Below are positions 52,478 through 61,816 of a stretch of 64,000 bases of DNA, one piece after another. Each line of letters opens with the position of its first letter. The stretch's first letter is position 1. The stretch comes from Bradyrhizobium algeriense. Lineage in GTDB: Bacteria > Pseudomonadota > Alphaproteobacteria > Rhizobiales > Xanthobacteraceae. The translations under genes and the position numbers were made by a program. Under the pieces are notes generated by a model. It was not told where the DNA came from, ran no database searches, and saw only the letters and a list, made by a program, of their open reading frames with translations. The stretch covers positions 3,782,001 through 3,846,000 of the forward strand of contig NZ_JAZHRV010000001.1 in assembly GCF_036924595.1 (NCBI RefSeq), read 5' to 3'.

Positions 52478-54487
52478 CTACCGGCGCAGCGCCTCAAGCC
52501 GCGCTTTCGCCTCCTTGATTCCTGCGGCGTCGGCTTTCGCATAGAGGTCTTGCGCTCTGACTGCATCGCCGCGCGTTCCAAGAGTTCCCCATTTGGCAAG
52601 GATCAGGGGATCATAAGTTTCTGCGAGCGTGAAGCTTGCCTGGACGCTACCCATCTCGACGGCGCGCTCCAGCACAATCCGCGCCGCGCCTATGTCTCCC
52701 TGCCCAAGCAGCGCGGTCGCGCGCGCAAGCAACGCTGCCTCCACTGCGGAGTTCTTGAAATTGGGCTGGCCATCACTCCGAACGCGAGCCGCTGGTGACC
52801 GGTCGGCGACTGACTTCGCGCTTTCCGTGGGCTTGTCCCGCGCGCTCGAACCAACCGTGGGCGCAACCTGCTTCGCAAACGCGAGATCCCGCTCGAGCTG
52901 TTCTGCCCGAGCCCGCTCCTGCTGCAGTGAGCTGCGCAACGAGGCGGTATCGCGCTCCGCCGTCTGCCTCGCTTGCGTGACCTCCTCGTTCACCTTGGCC
53001 ACCAAGGCAGCCTGCGTATCGAGATCGCGACGTGCGATTATGAGATCCTGCTCCAGTCGCGCCGCCCGATCGCGCTCTTCCTGTGCGGATTTGCGAAGCG
53101 ATGGCGCGCCGTTTGCGGCCGCCTCTTTGAGTTCGGCCGTCTCGTCTTCAAGTTTGCGGGCGCGGGCCTCATATGCATAGAGTGCGCTGCGCGTCATCGA
53201 GAGGCCTTGCGCAAGTGCGTCGGCCCTTTCGCGCTCCTTCTGCATCGATTTCCTGAGCTCGGCAGCATCTGCTTCCGCAGCTCCCTTCGCCCGCATAACT
53301 GCCTCGGTTACCTTTGCCGCCAGGGCCGTCTGGGTTTCGGCGTCGCGCCGCGCCGCCGCAAGATCCTGCTCCAGCCGCGCGGACCGCTCACGCTCCTGCT
53401 GCAGAGGCTCTTGCAGCTCCGCTTCGCTGCTCTCGCTTGCTTGTTTCAGCCGGGAAGCTTCCTCGCTTGCTTTCGCCGCCAATCCCGTTTGGGTCTCGAC
53501 GTCGCGCAGCGCCACCGCGAGATCATGATCCAACCGCGTGGACCGCTCGCGCTCATGCTGCAGGGACTTCTTCAGCTCGGCTTCGCTGCTCTCCTTTGCC
53601 TGTTTCAGCCAGGACGCTTCCTCGCTTGCTTTCGCCACCAGTGCCGTCTGGCTCTCAACCTCGCGCCGCGCCGCCGCAAGATCCTGCTCCAGCCGCACGG
53701 ACCGCTCGCGCTCCTGCTGCAGAGACGTCTGCAGCTCCGCTTCGCTGCTCCCCCTTGCCTGTTTCAGCCGGGACGCTTCCTCAGTTGCTTTTGTCGCCAG
53801 TGCCGTCTGGGTCTCGACATCGCGCCGCGCCGCCGCAAGATCCTGCTCCAGGCGCGCGGACCGCTCGCGCTCTTGCTGCAAAGATGTCTCCAACTCCGTC
53901 CCGCCACTCGCCTTTGCCTGTTTCAACCGGGACGCTTCTTCACTTGCTTTCGCCGCCAGTACGGTCTGGGTTTCGACTTCGCGCCGAGCAGCCGCAAGAT
54001 CCTGCGCCAGCCACTCGGCCCGATCGTGCTCCAGCTCGAGACGTTGCAGCAACTCGATATCGCGCCTCGCCATGGTGAGTTCGCAGGATAGTGTCTCCGC
54101 CCAGTGGTATTCTCGTTCCCGAGGCCGACCTGCATCGCTGGTCGCTGCTTGCGCGACCTGCACCGATCTTTCGTTTCTGTCGCTGCTCGACGGTAAGGCC
54201 TCAAAGCCGCCGTAGACTACCATTCCATCGAAAGCGAAACTGCGGGCGGCCATCGCGTGTTGGGCATCAGCCGGGTGTCGCGCTTGTTTAGGGGAAGCCT
54301 GGGTTTCCGATGCCCATGTCATCGCGAGCACAGCCGCGGCTATCCACGGGTTCGCAGATCGTCCCTGCGTGACTAGGTGTCTCTTGGTCTTCCGCGCAAA
54401 CGGCGCCTCGTCCGAATCGTGTCGCGACGCTGGTGCGACGGCACCGGGGGTGTTCATTTTACCGTTGAGAATTACCGGGCGAGCCAT
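52478..54487 (-). CDS. Repetitive coiled-coil protein with C-terminal Sel1/TPR-like helices
   Basis: 669 residues; an ATG ten codons in is an alternative start. A hydrophobic segment (NPWIAAAVLAMTWASETQA, about 47-65) is a late signal or anchor. From about residue 150 to 540 there are seven and a half copies of a 53-residue unit (pattern RERSARLEQDLAAARRDVET, then QTALAAKASEEASRLKQA, then SSEAELQTSLQQE), forming a long coiled coil. The C-terminal ~100 residues are helical, TPR/Sel1-like (LLARATALLGQGDIGAARIV, AQDLYAKADAAGIKEAKARL). It lies 32 bases before galE in the same direction. Probably a periplasmic or membrane-tethered scaffold for the polysaccharide machinery; that is inferred from context. 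Confidence 0.8.
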   Translation of the reverse strand: MARPVILNGKMNTPGAVAPASRHDSDEAPFARKTKRHLVTQGRSANPWIAAAVLAMTWASETQASPKQARHPADAQHAMAARSFAFDGMVVYGGFEALPSSSDRNERSVQVAQAATSDAGRPREREYHWAETLSCELTMARRDIELLQRLELEHDRAEWLAQDLAAARREVETQTVLAAKASEEASRLKQAKASGGTELETSLQQERERSARLEQDLAAARRDVETQTALATKATEEASRLKQARGSSEAELQTSLQQERERSVRLEQDLAAARREVESQTALVAKASEEASWLKQAKESSEAELKKSLQHERERSTRLDHDLAVALRDVETQTGLAAKASEEASRLKQASESSEAELQEPLQQERERSARLEQDLAAARRDAETQTALAAKVTEAVMRAKGAAEADAAELRKSMQKERERADALAQGLSMTRSALYAYEARARKLEDETAELKEAAANGAPSLRKSAQEERDRAARLEQDLIIARRDLDTQAALVAKVNEEVTQARQTAERDTASLRSSLQQERARAEQLERDLAFAKQVAPTVGSSARDKPTESAKSVADRSPAARVRSDGQPNFKNSAVEAALLARATALLGQGDIGAARIVLERAVEMGSVQASFTLAETYDPLILAKWGTLGTRGDAVRAQDLYAKADAAGIKEAKARLEALRR

Positions 54488-54582
54488 TTGCGATCACCGC
54501 CATCATCGCGATGCGGCCTGTTGAGATGAGTCATTATCCGTTCCGCTGATGCGAATCTATTACTCGCACGCAGGGCCCTCGA

Positions 54583-54817
54583 ATTTTAGTCCCGCACTGC
54601 CCCGGCTCAATGAACCATCGTAGTTACTCATTTATTGCCAGTTCCCATTCAGCGACCCGGAGCGTTACTGATTCAGCTATGAAGCCGGAGTGACTAGGCA
54701 GCGTGCGATGAACTATACCCCTTACCAATTTGCCGGCCTCTACCCAGTTTCCGGTACATTCAGTCAATGGCGGCAGGGCAGACCCAGCACGCGTCGGTAG
54801 GGCCGACTGGGTTCCCT
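54583..54817 (+). repeat. Duplicated non-coding block, copy A
   Basis: Matches 58707-58937 in the same orientation: shared stretches include GGCTCAATG, GTTCCCAT, CCAATTTGCCGGCC, ACATTC and GCGTCGGTAG in the same order and spacing with small gaps. Copy B lies directly before the chain-length determinant gene, so copy A is probably the former upstream region of a now lost plus-strand gene. Confidence 0.7.
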
Positions 54818-54837
54818 GTTGGCGTTGGCGCCAGATC

Positions 54838-54963
54838 CCTACTTGTCGTTGCGGCCTTTTTTCGCGGCGTCCTCTATCATCGGCTTATCCTCTTGCACCA
54901 AACGCCGCTAAATACATTCCGGAATTCCTCCTGATTTTCTACGTTGCAGTGCTCGTTCCATAG
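54838..54963 (+). pseudogene. Possible relic of a polysaccharide membrane protein
   Basis: One frame reads LLVVAAFFRGVLYHRLI and the next frame continues KYIPEFLLIFYVAVLVP before a stop. Joined by a frameshift they look like the first helices of an O-antigen ligase or polymerase-type protein. It follows non-coding block A just as the chain-length gene follows block B. The stretch is short, so this is tentative. Confidence 0.3.
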
Positions 54964-55219
54964 TGCACCAGCAAAATTCCGGATCAGACGCGGCCCGGCC
55001 GCGTGTCCTATGGAGCGACAGCCCTCGCCCCTCACCGACAAGGTGCCCAAACTGCTCGGCGCCCGATTTACCATTCGCAAGGACGCAATCATCATCGTCA
55101 GAAACGACAACCGCCAGGCTGATGCGGTGCTGCCTGCCCACTAAGGAGGCACACAACACGCCGAACGACGAACCTTGTTCCGCGAACCGCCAACCCGCTC
55201 CTTCTCTTCGATTAACAGT

Positions 55220-55423
55220 TTAGAAATTGGGTTCGTTCTGCGCGTTTGCCCAGAACGCCTCACGCAACAGCCGGTCACGCCGCATCTGAAAGCGATTCGA
55301 GTACCGCCGGACCATCTTCAGTCCGTTGAGAGCTGATTTGCGGTCCATCGGTTCAAGCTCCGCTAAATCGCCTCCACAGATTTTGCGGAGAAAACTTGCT
55401 TCGGCTGAGCGCGCCCTCTCCAA
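55220..55423 (-). CDS. Small basic hypothetical protein
   Basis: 67 residues, helical and basic (SALNGLKMVRRYSNRFQMRR, DRLLREAFWANAQNEPNF), with no signal peptide. The family is not recognised and the ribosome site is weak. It may be a genuine small gene or the end of a decayed one; the composition is protein-like but it stands alone in a 1-kb gap. Confidence 0.35.
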   Translation of the reverse strand: MERARSAEASFLRKICGGDLAELEPMDRKSALNGLKMVRRYSNRFQMRRDRLLREAFWANAQNEPNF

Positions 55424-55495
55424 CTCGAACTGAGCAGTTGCTATTGACTGGGCGCGCGGGAGGGTGTCGCAAACACATCCGGAACTGCATTGACG

Positions 55496-56869
55496 TCAAA
55501 CAGAGTGTCGTCTGACTTGTGGTGCCAATTTAGCTCGGCCGCCCTCCACCAACTTAATCGGGCTCGTTCGGCGCCGCCCAATACTCTCGTAAAGGAAGCC
55601 GAGAGCAGCCATATCGTCGGGTCGATAGATATTGCGCAGATCGACGATCACAGGTTGCGCCATTTCGCGCTTCAGGCGCTTCAAATCAAGTGCGCGGAAC
55701 TGCGCCCATTCCGTGATAATCACGAGCGCATCGGCGCCGCGGACGCAAGCGTAAGGATCTTTGCAATACTCTATGTCAGGCAATTCCTTGCGCGCCTGCT
55801 CCATGCCGACCGGATCGTGCGCGCGCACCTTGGCGCCCATATCGAGCAAACCGATGACGAGCGGGATCGATGGCGCCTCGCGCATGTCGTCGGTATCGGG
55901 CTTGAAGGTGAGGCCGAGCACCGCGACCGTCTTGCCGCGCAGGCCGCCGACGACGTTCAACACCTTGCGCGCCATCGCGCGCTTTCTGATGTCGTTGACG
56001 CCGAGCACGGCCTCGACGATGCGCAGTTGCACGTCATGGTCTTGCGCGATCTTGACTAGCGCGCGGGTATCCTTCGGGAAGCAGGAGCCGCCGAAGCCCG
56101 GGCCGGCATGCAGGAACTTTGAGCCGATGCGGTTGTCGAGCCCGATGCCGCGCGCGACTTCCTGGACGTCGGCGCCGACCTTTTCGGAGAGATCCGCAAT
56201 CTCGTTGATGAAGGTGATCTTGGTGGCGAGGAAGGCGTTCGCCGCGTATTTGATTAACTCGGCCGTGCGCCGTGCGGTGAACATCACGGGTGCCTGGTTA
56301 AGCGACAGCGGCCGGTAGATATCGCCAAGCACCTTGCGGCCGCGCTCGTCCGACGTTCCGACCACGATCCGATCGGGGAACTTGAAGTCGCGGATCGCCG
56401 CGCCTTCGCGCAGGAATTCCGGATTGGAGGCGACGACCACATCCGCCGACGGATTGGCTTCGCTGATCAGCCGCTCGACCTCGTCGCCGGTGCCGACCGG
56501 CACGGTCGATTTGGTGACGACCACGGTGAAGCCGGTCAGCGCGGCCGCGATCTCGCGGGCGGCAGCGTGGACATGGCTCAGATCGGCGTGACCATCACCG
56601 CGGCGCGACGGCGTGCCAACTGCGATGAACACGGCGTCGGCTTCAGCGACCGGCGCGGTAAGGTCGGTGGTGAAGTCGAGCCGCCTGGCCTTGACGTTGG
56701 AGGCGACCAGCGCGTCAAGCCCGGGTTCGAAGATCGGGATTTCACCTCGGCGCAGGGCTTCGATCTTGCCGGCATCCTTGTCCACGCAGGTGACCTGGTG
56801 GCCGAAATCGGCAAAGCAGGCACCGGACACCAATCCCACATAACCCGTTCCGATCATCGCGATGCGCAT
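55496..56869 (-). CDS. ugd: UDP-glucose 6-dehydrogenase
   Basis: 457 residues from the ATG giving MRIAMIGTGYVGLVSGACF; 15 in-frame codons upstream are excluded because the NAD loop begins here. It oxidises UDP-glucose to UDP-glucuronate, a precursor of acidic exopolysaccharide. The NAD loop GTGYVGLVSG, substrate segments (STVPVGTGDEV, NPEFLREGAAI), the catalytic Cys of GPGFGGSCFPKDTRAL (near residue 260) and VLGLTFKPDTDDMREAPS are intact. The last ~25 residues (SPIKLVEGGRAKLAPQVRRH) are a basic extension. Standard length otherwise. Confidence 0.95.
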   Translation of the reverse strand: MRIAMIGTGYVGLVSGACFADFGHQVTCVDKDAGKIEALRRGEIPIFEPGLDALVASNVKARRLDFTTDLTAPVAEADAVFIAVGTPSRRGDGHADLSHVHAAAREIAAALTGFTVVVTKSTVPVGTGDEVERLISEANPSADVVVASNPEFLREGAAIRDFKFPDRIVVGTSDERGRKVLGDIYRPLSLNQAPVMFTARRTAELIKYAANAFLATKITFINEIADLSEKVGADVQEVARGIGLDNRIGSKFLHAGPGFGGSCFPKDTRALVKIAQDHDVQLRIVEAVLGVNDIRKRAMARKVLNVVGGLRGKTVAVLGLTFKPDTDDMREAPSIPLVIGLLDMGAKVRAHDPVGMEQARKELPDIEYCKDPYACVRGADALVIITEWAQFRALDLKRLKREMAQPVIVDLRNIYRPDDMAALGFLYESIGRRRTSPIKLVEGGRAKLAPQVRRHSV

Positions 56870-57070
56870 GTTAGTGCCTGCCCTTGAGGTGTGATTTGAT
56901 CGCTTCGCCACCACCTCGCGGGAGGCGTCTACATGGCTTGCGCATTCAGGTGGTCTAATGTCTCACATTTCGGCGCAAGGCTTTCCCTGACCGAGGACCA
57001 ACGGAGTTCACATGGCCCCTCCGTTCGAAATGAATAGGCCGACGCTGCATTGTGTCAGCGGCGTCGCCAG

Positions 57071-58486
57071 TCACCTCCCAGACGAAGCGCCCTTCCGTTC
57101 CGAAGCCATCTCGCGCAGCGAATCGCCCTCGGTCGGTTCGGTCCGCCCCATCCCCAATGGGATAGCTGAAGAACTGCTGCCTAGCCTTCGGGAAGGCGCG
57201 TCAGGACCATCCTGGTATCGCAGGCTGGCATCGACGGTATCACCCGGCTGCAATTCGATATCTTCGCTCGCGATAATCCGTTCCGGCCCCTTTTCGCCTT
57301 TCCTAATGATGACGATGTCGGGCTTACTGCCGACTCCTTGAGCGAGCTGTGATCGAACCATCGCGGTGTACTGAAGCTTCTCGCCGACGCTCTGCAGCTT
57401 TTCGCGAATTTGGTTGAGCTTTACGCTGGTGTCTTGTAGCTCACGGAGCAGGTCAAGCCTCCGCTGGTCGTCGAGCTTTGCCAGCTTTCTGGTGACCTCG
57501 TCCTGTAGCTTCTTGACCTGCAGGAGCTGCGCGGAGGTCTGCAGCTTCCGAGTTGCTGACAGCAGCACCGCGCGCCGCGCATCCGTAACGCGAGGGCTGG
57601 TCAGGGAACCCTTGCCGTAGAGATCGGACGCTTTCTGCAGTTCTTCGAGATCTGACTGAAATCCCTCTTCCTCTTTTTTCTGCTGCTCGGAGAGCACGCG
57701 GACCTGATCCTCTCCCTGTCGGACGCCGCGCTGAAGGAACGTCTTTTCCTGCTGATAGTCACTCTGCTTCGTTTTCAAATATTCGCTTTCTGCATTGACG
57801 ATTTCCGAAACCGCCGATCGAGCTACGGGTACGTCCGTCAGAATTCCTGGATTGAGCTGCGTCGCCTCTCCGAGCTCATTCTTGATGCGCCACATACGCG
57901 CCTGTTCTTTGGCGAGTTCTGTCCAAAGCGATCCGTACTCGCTTCTCAAGTCCGCTGACTCGAGATACGGATTATTCATTCTGATACGCATGATGTCGTA
58001 GCCGCCTGCCACGGCGACGAGCTGGCCTGCGGTGATAGACGGACGATAAGGGTACTCACCCGGCTTCGACACGTCTCCAGTTGCGTAAATCGGCCTGTAT
58101 TCCACGACGGTCGTCGTGATCTCATTCGCGTCGATCACGATGACCGCCTCGCGGCCATCCGAAGTCCTCTGTCGAAACACCTTGCTGGCCAGTGCCGCCC
58201 CGATTTTGGTTCGGATCTGCGGTAAGGGCAGGCCGGCCACTGGAAGCATCCCGACCAGCGGCAACGAAATGTTCCCGTCCATTTGGACGGCAGCACGATG
58301 CCGTAGCTCCGGCACGCCTGCCACCGCGACCTCCAGGACATCTCCAATGCTTACCCGATATTCGGCCTTTGCTTGAGTGATGGAAATTGTCAGGCCAACA
58401 GCCACCAAGCCCCATTTGATGCAACGACCGATGTTACTGCCAAAGGCATCGATATAGGACCAACTGCGCAGTTTGGCGTTCAGCAT
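57071..58486 (-). CDS. Outer-membrane polysaccharide export protein, OPX/ExoF type
   Basis: 471 residues from the ATG giving MLNAKLRSWSYIDAFGSN, with AGGGA nine bases upstream. The signal peptide (IKWGLVAVGLTISITQAKA) is followed by the Poly_export domain (EYRVSIGDVLEVAVAGVPEL, DGNISLPLVGMLPVAGLPL), an SLBB-like segment (GDVSKPGEYPYRPSITAGQL) and a long coiled-coil region (about 190-390). The C-terminal hydrophobic stretch needed for a Wza-like pore helix is not obvious, and no lipobox Cys is seen, so this is the ExoF rather than the Wza form. It works with the Wzz-type protein encoded divergently. Confidence 0.88.
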   Translation of the reverse strand: MLNAKLRSWSYIDAFGSNIGRCIKWGLVAVGLTISITQAKAEYRVSIGDVLEVAVAGVPELRHRAAVQMDGNISLPLVGMLPVAGLPLPQIRTKIGAALASKVFRQRTSDGREAVIVIDANEITTTVVEYRPIYATGDVSKPGEYPYRPSITAGQLVAVAGGYDIMRIRMNNPYLESADLRSEYGSLWTELAKEQARMWRIKNELGEATQLNPGILTDVPVARSAVSEIVNAESEYLKTKQSDYQQEKTFLQRGVRQGEDQVRVLSEQQKKEEEGFQSDLEELQKASDLYGKGSLTSPRVTDARRAVLLSATRKLQTSAQLLQVKKLQDEVTRKLAKLDDQRRLDLLRELQDTSVKLNQIREKLQSVGEKLQYTAMVRSQLAQGVGSKPDIVIIRKGEKGPERIIASEDIELQPGDTVDASLRYQDGPDAPSRRLGSSSSAIPLGMGRTEPTEGDSLREMASERKGASSGR

Positions 58487-58706
58487 AGTGGCAATTCCCT
58501 GTGCGGATGCTGTTATCGGGTGAGATCCATCTGACCGCGCAACAGCCCGCCGACGTGCTGCTTCCGAGCAACCGTCGAAACGGGCAATCTGCAAAGCTTG
58601 TGTTCTGGTCCTCATTGACGCTGGAGCCGGTGCTTTGACGACCGACCTCCCTCCATTCGCGTTCCTATTTCAACCAGGATGGCACTTCGAGCGGATTGCT
58701 TTTCGA

Positions 58707-58937
58707 CAATTCTAGTTCCCCACCGCCGCGGCTCAATGGACTATTGTAGCTACCCCCTTTTTGCCGTTCCCATCCAGTGACCCGAAATGTACTAATTTGG
58801 CCGGAGATGAGCGACCATGTCGTAGAGTGCCATTAGCATGCGTGCTTCACCAATTTGCCGGCCCCTACGTAGCCTCCGACACATTCGGTCGAGGGCGACA
58901 GGGCGGCCCCAGCAAGCGTCGGTAGCGGCCGGTTGGG
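58707..58937 (+). repeat. Duplicated non-coding block, copy B
   Basis: Second copy of the block at 54583-54817. It ends about 40 bases before the chain-length determinant gene and 220 bases from the divergent export gene, so it most likely contains the promoter and leader of the former. Confidence 0.7.
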
Positions 58938-58976
58938 CATCATCGCGCAGCCTCAACCATCAGCGCCGGTACAAAA

Positions 58977-60074
58977 ATGCTGCAGACCAATAGAACGGAT
59001 AATTGGGAAAATCGGGACAAGATGCCGCCTGAATTTCGTCCGGCGCCGGTCGTCTCCCTGGCGGAAGTGCTGGGCGTGCTGGCGTTTATACGACGACATG
59101 TACTGATCATATCGCTGACATGTTTCGCGGCGCTTGGCGTTGCTACACTTTACCTCATCACCGCGGTACCGACGTTCACCGCCAAGGCGCTGCTCATCGT
59201 AAACTCGAAAACGACCTTTGTGGACGCTGCGGCGGTGTCAACGATCGTGCAAAGTCAGATCGGAATCATAAAGTCTGAGAGCATCGCTAGCGCCGTGATC
59301 GACAGACTCCGCCTTGCTCAAGACCCGGAATTTGCGACCGGCCAAGGCAGCGGCATGATATCCCGGCTGCTCGGCTGGAGTAAGCCGCAGACGGAAGTTA
59401 GCGCCGCGCGCTATGCCTTGGAACCTTTCGAACGCAAGCTTTCGGCCAAGCGTGTCGGCGCTACATATCTTGTCGAGGTTACCTTCGACTCAAAAGATCC
59501 TGATCGAGCGGCGCAGATCCTAAACGCTGTTGCCGAAAAATATATTACCCATCAAATGGACAAGGCCGGCTTGCAAGACGAGAAGTGGGTTAAGGATCGA
59601 CTGAACGACTTGAGCACTCAAGCATTAGCTGCCCAAAAGGCGCTGGAGGATTATAGTAAGAATCGGAAAGAGCCGGCGGATTCAGCTGCTACCATCGATA
59701 AATTGGTAGCTGCTGCGGAATCATCAAAAAGCGCCTATGATAATTTTCGCCACGTGCTGCGCAAGACAGAAGCGACGCAACAACAATCCTCGCCGGTGTT
59801 TGATGCGAGTCTCGTTACCGCGGCGTCGCCTCCTTTGAAGGCAAGTTCGCCAAAGCCTAGAATCGTGCTTGGAATAGCGACCGTTGGAGGGCTGCTTCTT
59901 GGAATCGTTATAGGAATGCTGCGCGATCTGTCTCAAAGCATCCGCACCAGCGGGCAGGAACCTCGTCCAAGCGCCCAAGATGACAGGATCGAGCGACCTG
60001 TTGCAGACGCGGTTCGACAAGATTCTGAAGCATCGGCAAAGGCGAGGACAGTGCGACTTACGGGTTCGGGATGA
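58977..60074 (+). CDS. Wzz/GNVR-type chain-length determinant protein
   Basis: 365 residues; an ATG 15 codons in (MPPEFRPAPVVSLAEVLG) is a possible start. The N-terminal helix is HVLIISLTCFAALGVATLYLI, followed by a Wzz beta-alpha domain (FTAKALLIVNSKTTFVDAAA, TIVQSQIGIIKSESIASAVI), a periplasmic coiled coil (about 195-270) and a C-terminal helix (IVLGIATVGGLLLGIVIGML). The cytosolic end (about 60 residues) has no Walker motifs or Tyr cluster, so the autokinase of ExoP-type proteins is absent. It controls polymer length and links the inner membrane to the OPX protein. Confidence 0.88.
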   Translation: MLQTNRTDNWENRDKMPPEFRPAPVVSLAEVLGVLAFIRRHVLIISLTCFAALGVATLYLITAVPTFTAKALLIVNSKTTFVDAAAVSTIVQSQIGIIKSESIASAVIDRLRLAQDPEFATGQGSGMISRLLGWSKPQTEVSAARYALEPFERKLSAKRVGATYLVEVTFDSKDPDRAAQILNAVAEKYITHQMDKAGLQDEKWVKDRLNDLSTQALAAQKALEDYSKNRKEPADSAATIDKLVAAAESSKSAYDNFRHVLRKTEATQQQSSPVFDASLVTAASPPLKASSPKPRIVLGIATVGGLLLGIVIGMLRDLSQSIRTSGQEPRPSAQDDRIERPVADAVRQDSEASAKARTVRLTGSG

Positions 60075-60539
60075 GGCTACCATCCTCACCAACAATCGGC
60101 ATGACCGAAAGTGCCGTACGGATATGCAACGCGCCGAACAAGCAATTGAAGTAGATTCTCAAGATCCGCGGTCCTCGGCCAATTCAGATCGTGCTGAGGA
60201 CTCGTCCAGGGTCGCAAGCGCTGCGTTTCGTGAAAAAGCATGATGGCCGCTCTACCAGAGAAGAGTGCGCCAAATCCGGGCAGTTGCCCAATCCGGCTCG
60301 CGCCGTAAAACAGGCTACTTTTTCAGAACAGGGTTCATTTGGGCCCGCTAGAATCCTCACTAGCTAATCCGCTGCCAACGCCCGCAGTGGCTGATCCACG
60401 AACCATTCAGGCGCACGCAAATTAGCCTACAATGGCGAGGACATTCAACTGCGCTCTCATACGTCATCGTCAACGATGCAATCTTGCTCAAGTCTAACAG
60501 GGAGATGATGCGTCATCTAACGGGATGCGTTCTTTGGAT
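60075..60539. other. Intergenic region without recognised gene
   Basis: 465 bases between two convergent genes. Short open frames exist but none is recognisable and no strong terminator stem was found. Confidence 0.45.
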
Positions 60540-61808
60540 TTAGCAGCGCTCGGGTTGCGACTTCCGGAACGGAAAATGCAGAACTCGCACCGCTATTGCG
60601 ACGCTTGCCATGGCAAGGCGTATCCAAATCATGATGAAGGGAACAGGATCATTCCATCTGAGCCAGGCAAATTCCTTGGTCCCCCTGAATGATCGCCACC
60701 AATCTCTGACCGATAGTTCTCGACGCAAGAGGTGGTGGATGCTGGTCAGGCAATCATGGGGCTCGACAACGAACACTCGCCCATCGGTCTGCGGAGACCT
60801 CTGCACGGACTGACCCGTAAGATCACGATAAAGCGCCCTCGCGACATCAATTCCCTCGCCATCCTCGAACAATCGAAACTGAGCGCCGACCCGCGGGTTG
60901 AAATCCAGAAGCTTGTATTGGCCGTCTCGTTTATCGAATCGATAGTCGACATCCATTATGCCGACATAAGGAATGGCTTTGACCAGCGCCTCGGCCTGCC
61001 GGAGGAGCGCGGGGTTGGTGACAGATCTGGCCAACGTGGCAGAACCCAAGTGTGGCGGAAAGGAGCGTAATTTCCTGCCTGCGAAGGCAGCTAGACACTC
61101 CGAAGTCGAGCTGCAATATCCGTTGAAAAGCCAATCCTCGCCGTCAGGAATGTGTTCCTGGATCAGCAGGTTGGAACGGACCTGTTCTTCTGACCGGCGG
61201 TAGAGATCGAGAAGCTCCTTCGGGGAGTAGACGATAGACGTTTTGACATTTGGCTTAAGCCATGGCTTCGCTGGCTTGACCACCACCGGGAAAGCTGCAG
61301 CGTCGATATATTCATAAATCTCCGAAATCGTGTTGGGCGATATGGCTCGAGGATACGGTACCCCGAGCTGCCTGCACAGAGCCTGCAGGCGTGATTTGTC
61401 GGCCAAGCTCCGGGGAATGTCTGATCGTACTTCCGGAAACAAAAACCACTGCCGCAATGTGAGAGCCTCTTCTGCGATCAAGATCGCCCCGGCATCATCT
61501 GTAGGAATGAGGATGGTGGGCTGTTTCAGCTGTCGCCCAATTCTTTCCAGCCCCTCGAGCAGCCGCGATCTTGGCAGATCGCGCGTGTCCCAGACGAATT
61601 TTCCTTTCAGATATTTGGAAACGGCCGCTGGTGCGAAGCGATCCTCAATAACTGTAAATACTGGAACGCCGAGGCTCCCCAGGCTTCGAATGATACCGAG
61701 GCCGCCATGGTGCAAGGCATAGTGGCCCGTCTTCAGGATGAGTACCGGGAACGGCGACGAACCCTCGGTCGCGCTCTCCGTTCGACTTGGCAAGAGATTC
61801 GCGCTCGC
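60540..61808 (-). CDS. ATP-grasp family protein
   Basis: 422 residues from ATG (MASANLLPSRTESATEG); a TTG five codons earlier would overlap the monooxygenase stop. The pre-ATP-grasp domain starts FPVLILKTGHYALHHGGLGI. The ATP-grasp fold shows DKSRLQALCRQLGVPYPRA, VVVKPAKPWLKPNVK (ATP Lys), LIQEHIPDGEDWLFNGYC and the metal-binding end KLLDFNPRVGAQFRLFEDGE. A short hydrophobic helix lies near the C-terminus (FIMIWIRLAMASVAIAVRVL). Enzymes of this fold join a carboxylate to an amine or thiol. Coupled to the flavoprotein gene before it; the substrate is unknown, perhaps an amino-acid decoration of the polysaccharide. Confidence 0.85.
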   Translation of the reverse strand, partial: ASANLLPSRTESATEGSSPFPVLILKTGHYALHHGGLGIIRSLGSLGVPVFTVIEDRFAPAAVSKYLKGKFVWDTRDLPRSRLLEGLERIGRQLKQPTILIPTDDAGAILIAEEALTLRQWFLFPEVRSDIPRSLADKSRLQALCRQLGVPYPRAISPNTISEIYEYIDAAAFPVVVKPAKPWLKPNVKTSIVYSPKELLDLYRRSEEQVRSNLLIQEHIPDGEDWLFNGYCSSTSECLAAFAGRKLRSFPPHLGSATLARSVTNPALLRQAEALVKAIPYVGIMDVDYRFDKRDGQYKLLDFNPRVGAQFRLFEDGEGIDVARALYRDLTGQSVQRSPQTDGRVFVVEPHDCLTSIHHLLRRELSVRDWWRSFRGTKEFAWLRWNDPVPFIMIWIRLAMASVAIAVRVLHFPFRKSQPERC

Positions 61809-61816
61809 CATTTGTC

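Noticed and set aside
52973..54091. 372-residue plus-strand frame with repeats opposite the coiled-coil gene
   Set aside because: Its repeats mirror the 159-base repeats of the real minus-strand gene; no independent protein features.
54877..55159. Several small frames on both strands between the coiled-coil gene and ugd
   Set aside because: They overlap one another, have weak ribosome sites and no recognisable product.
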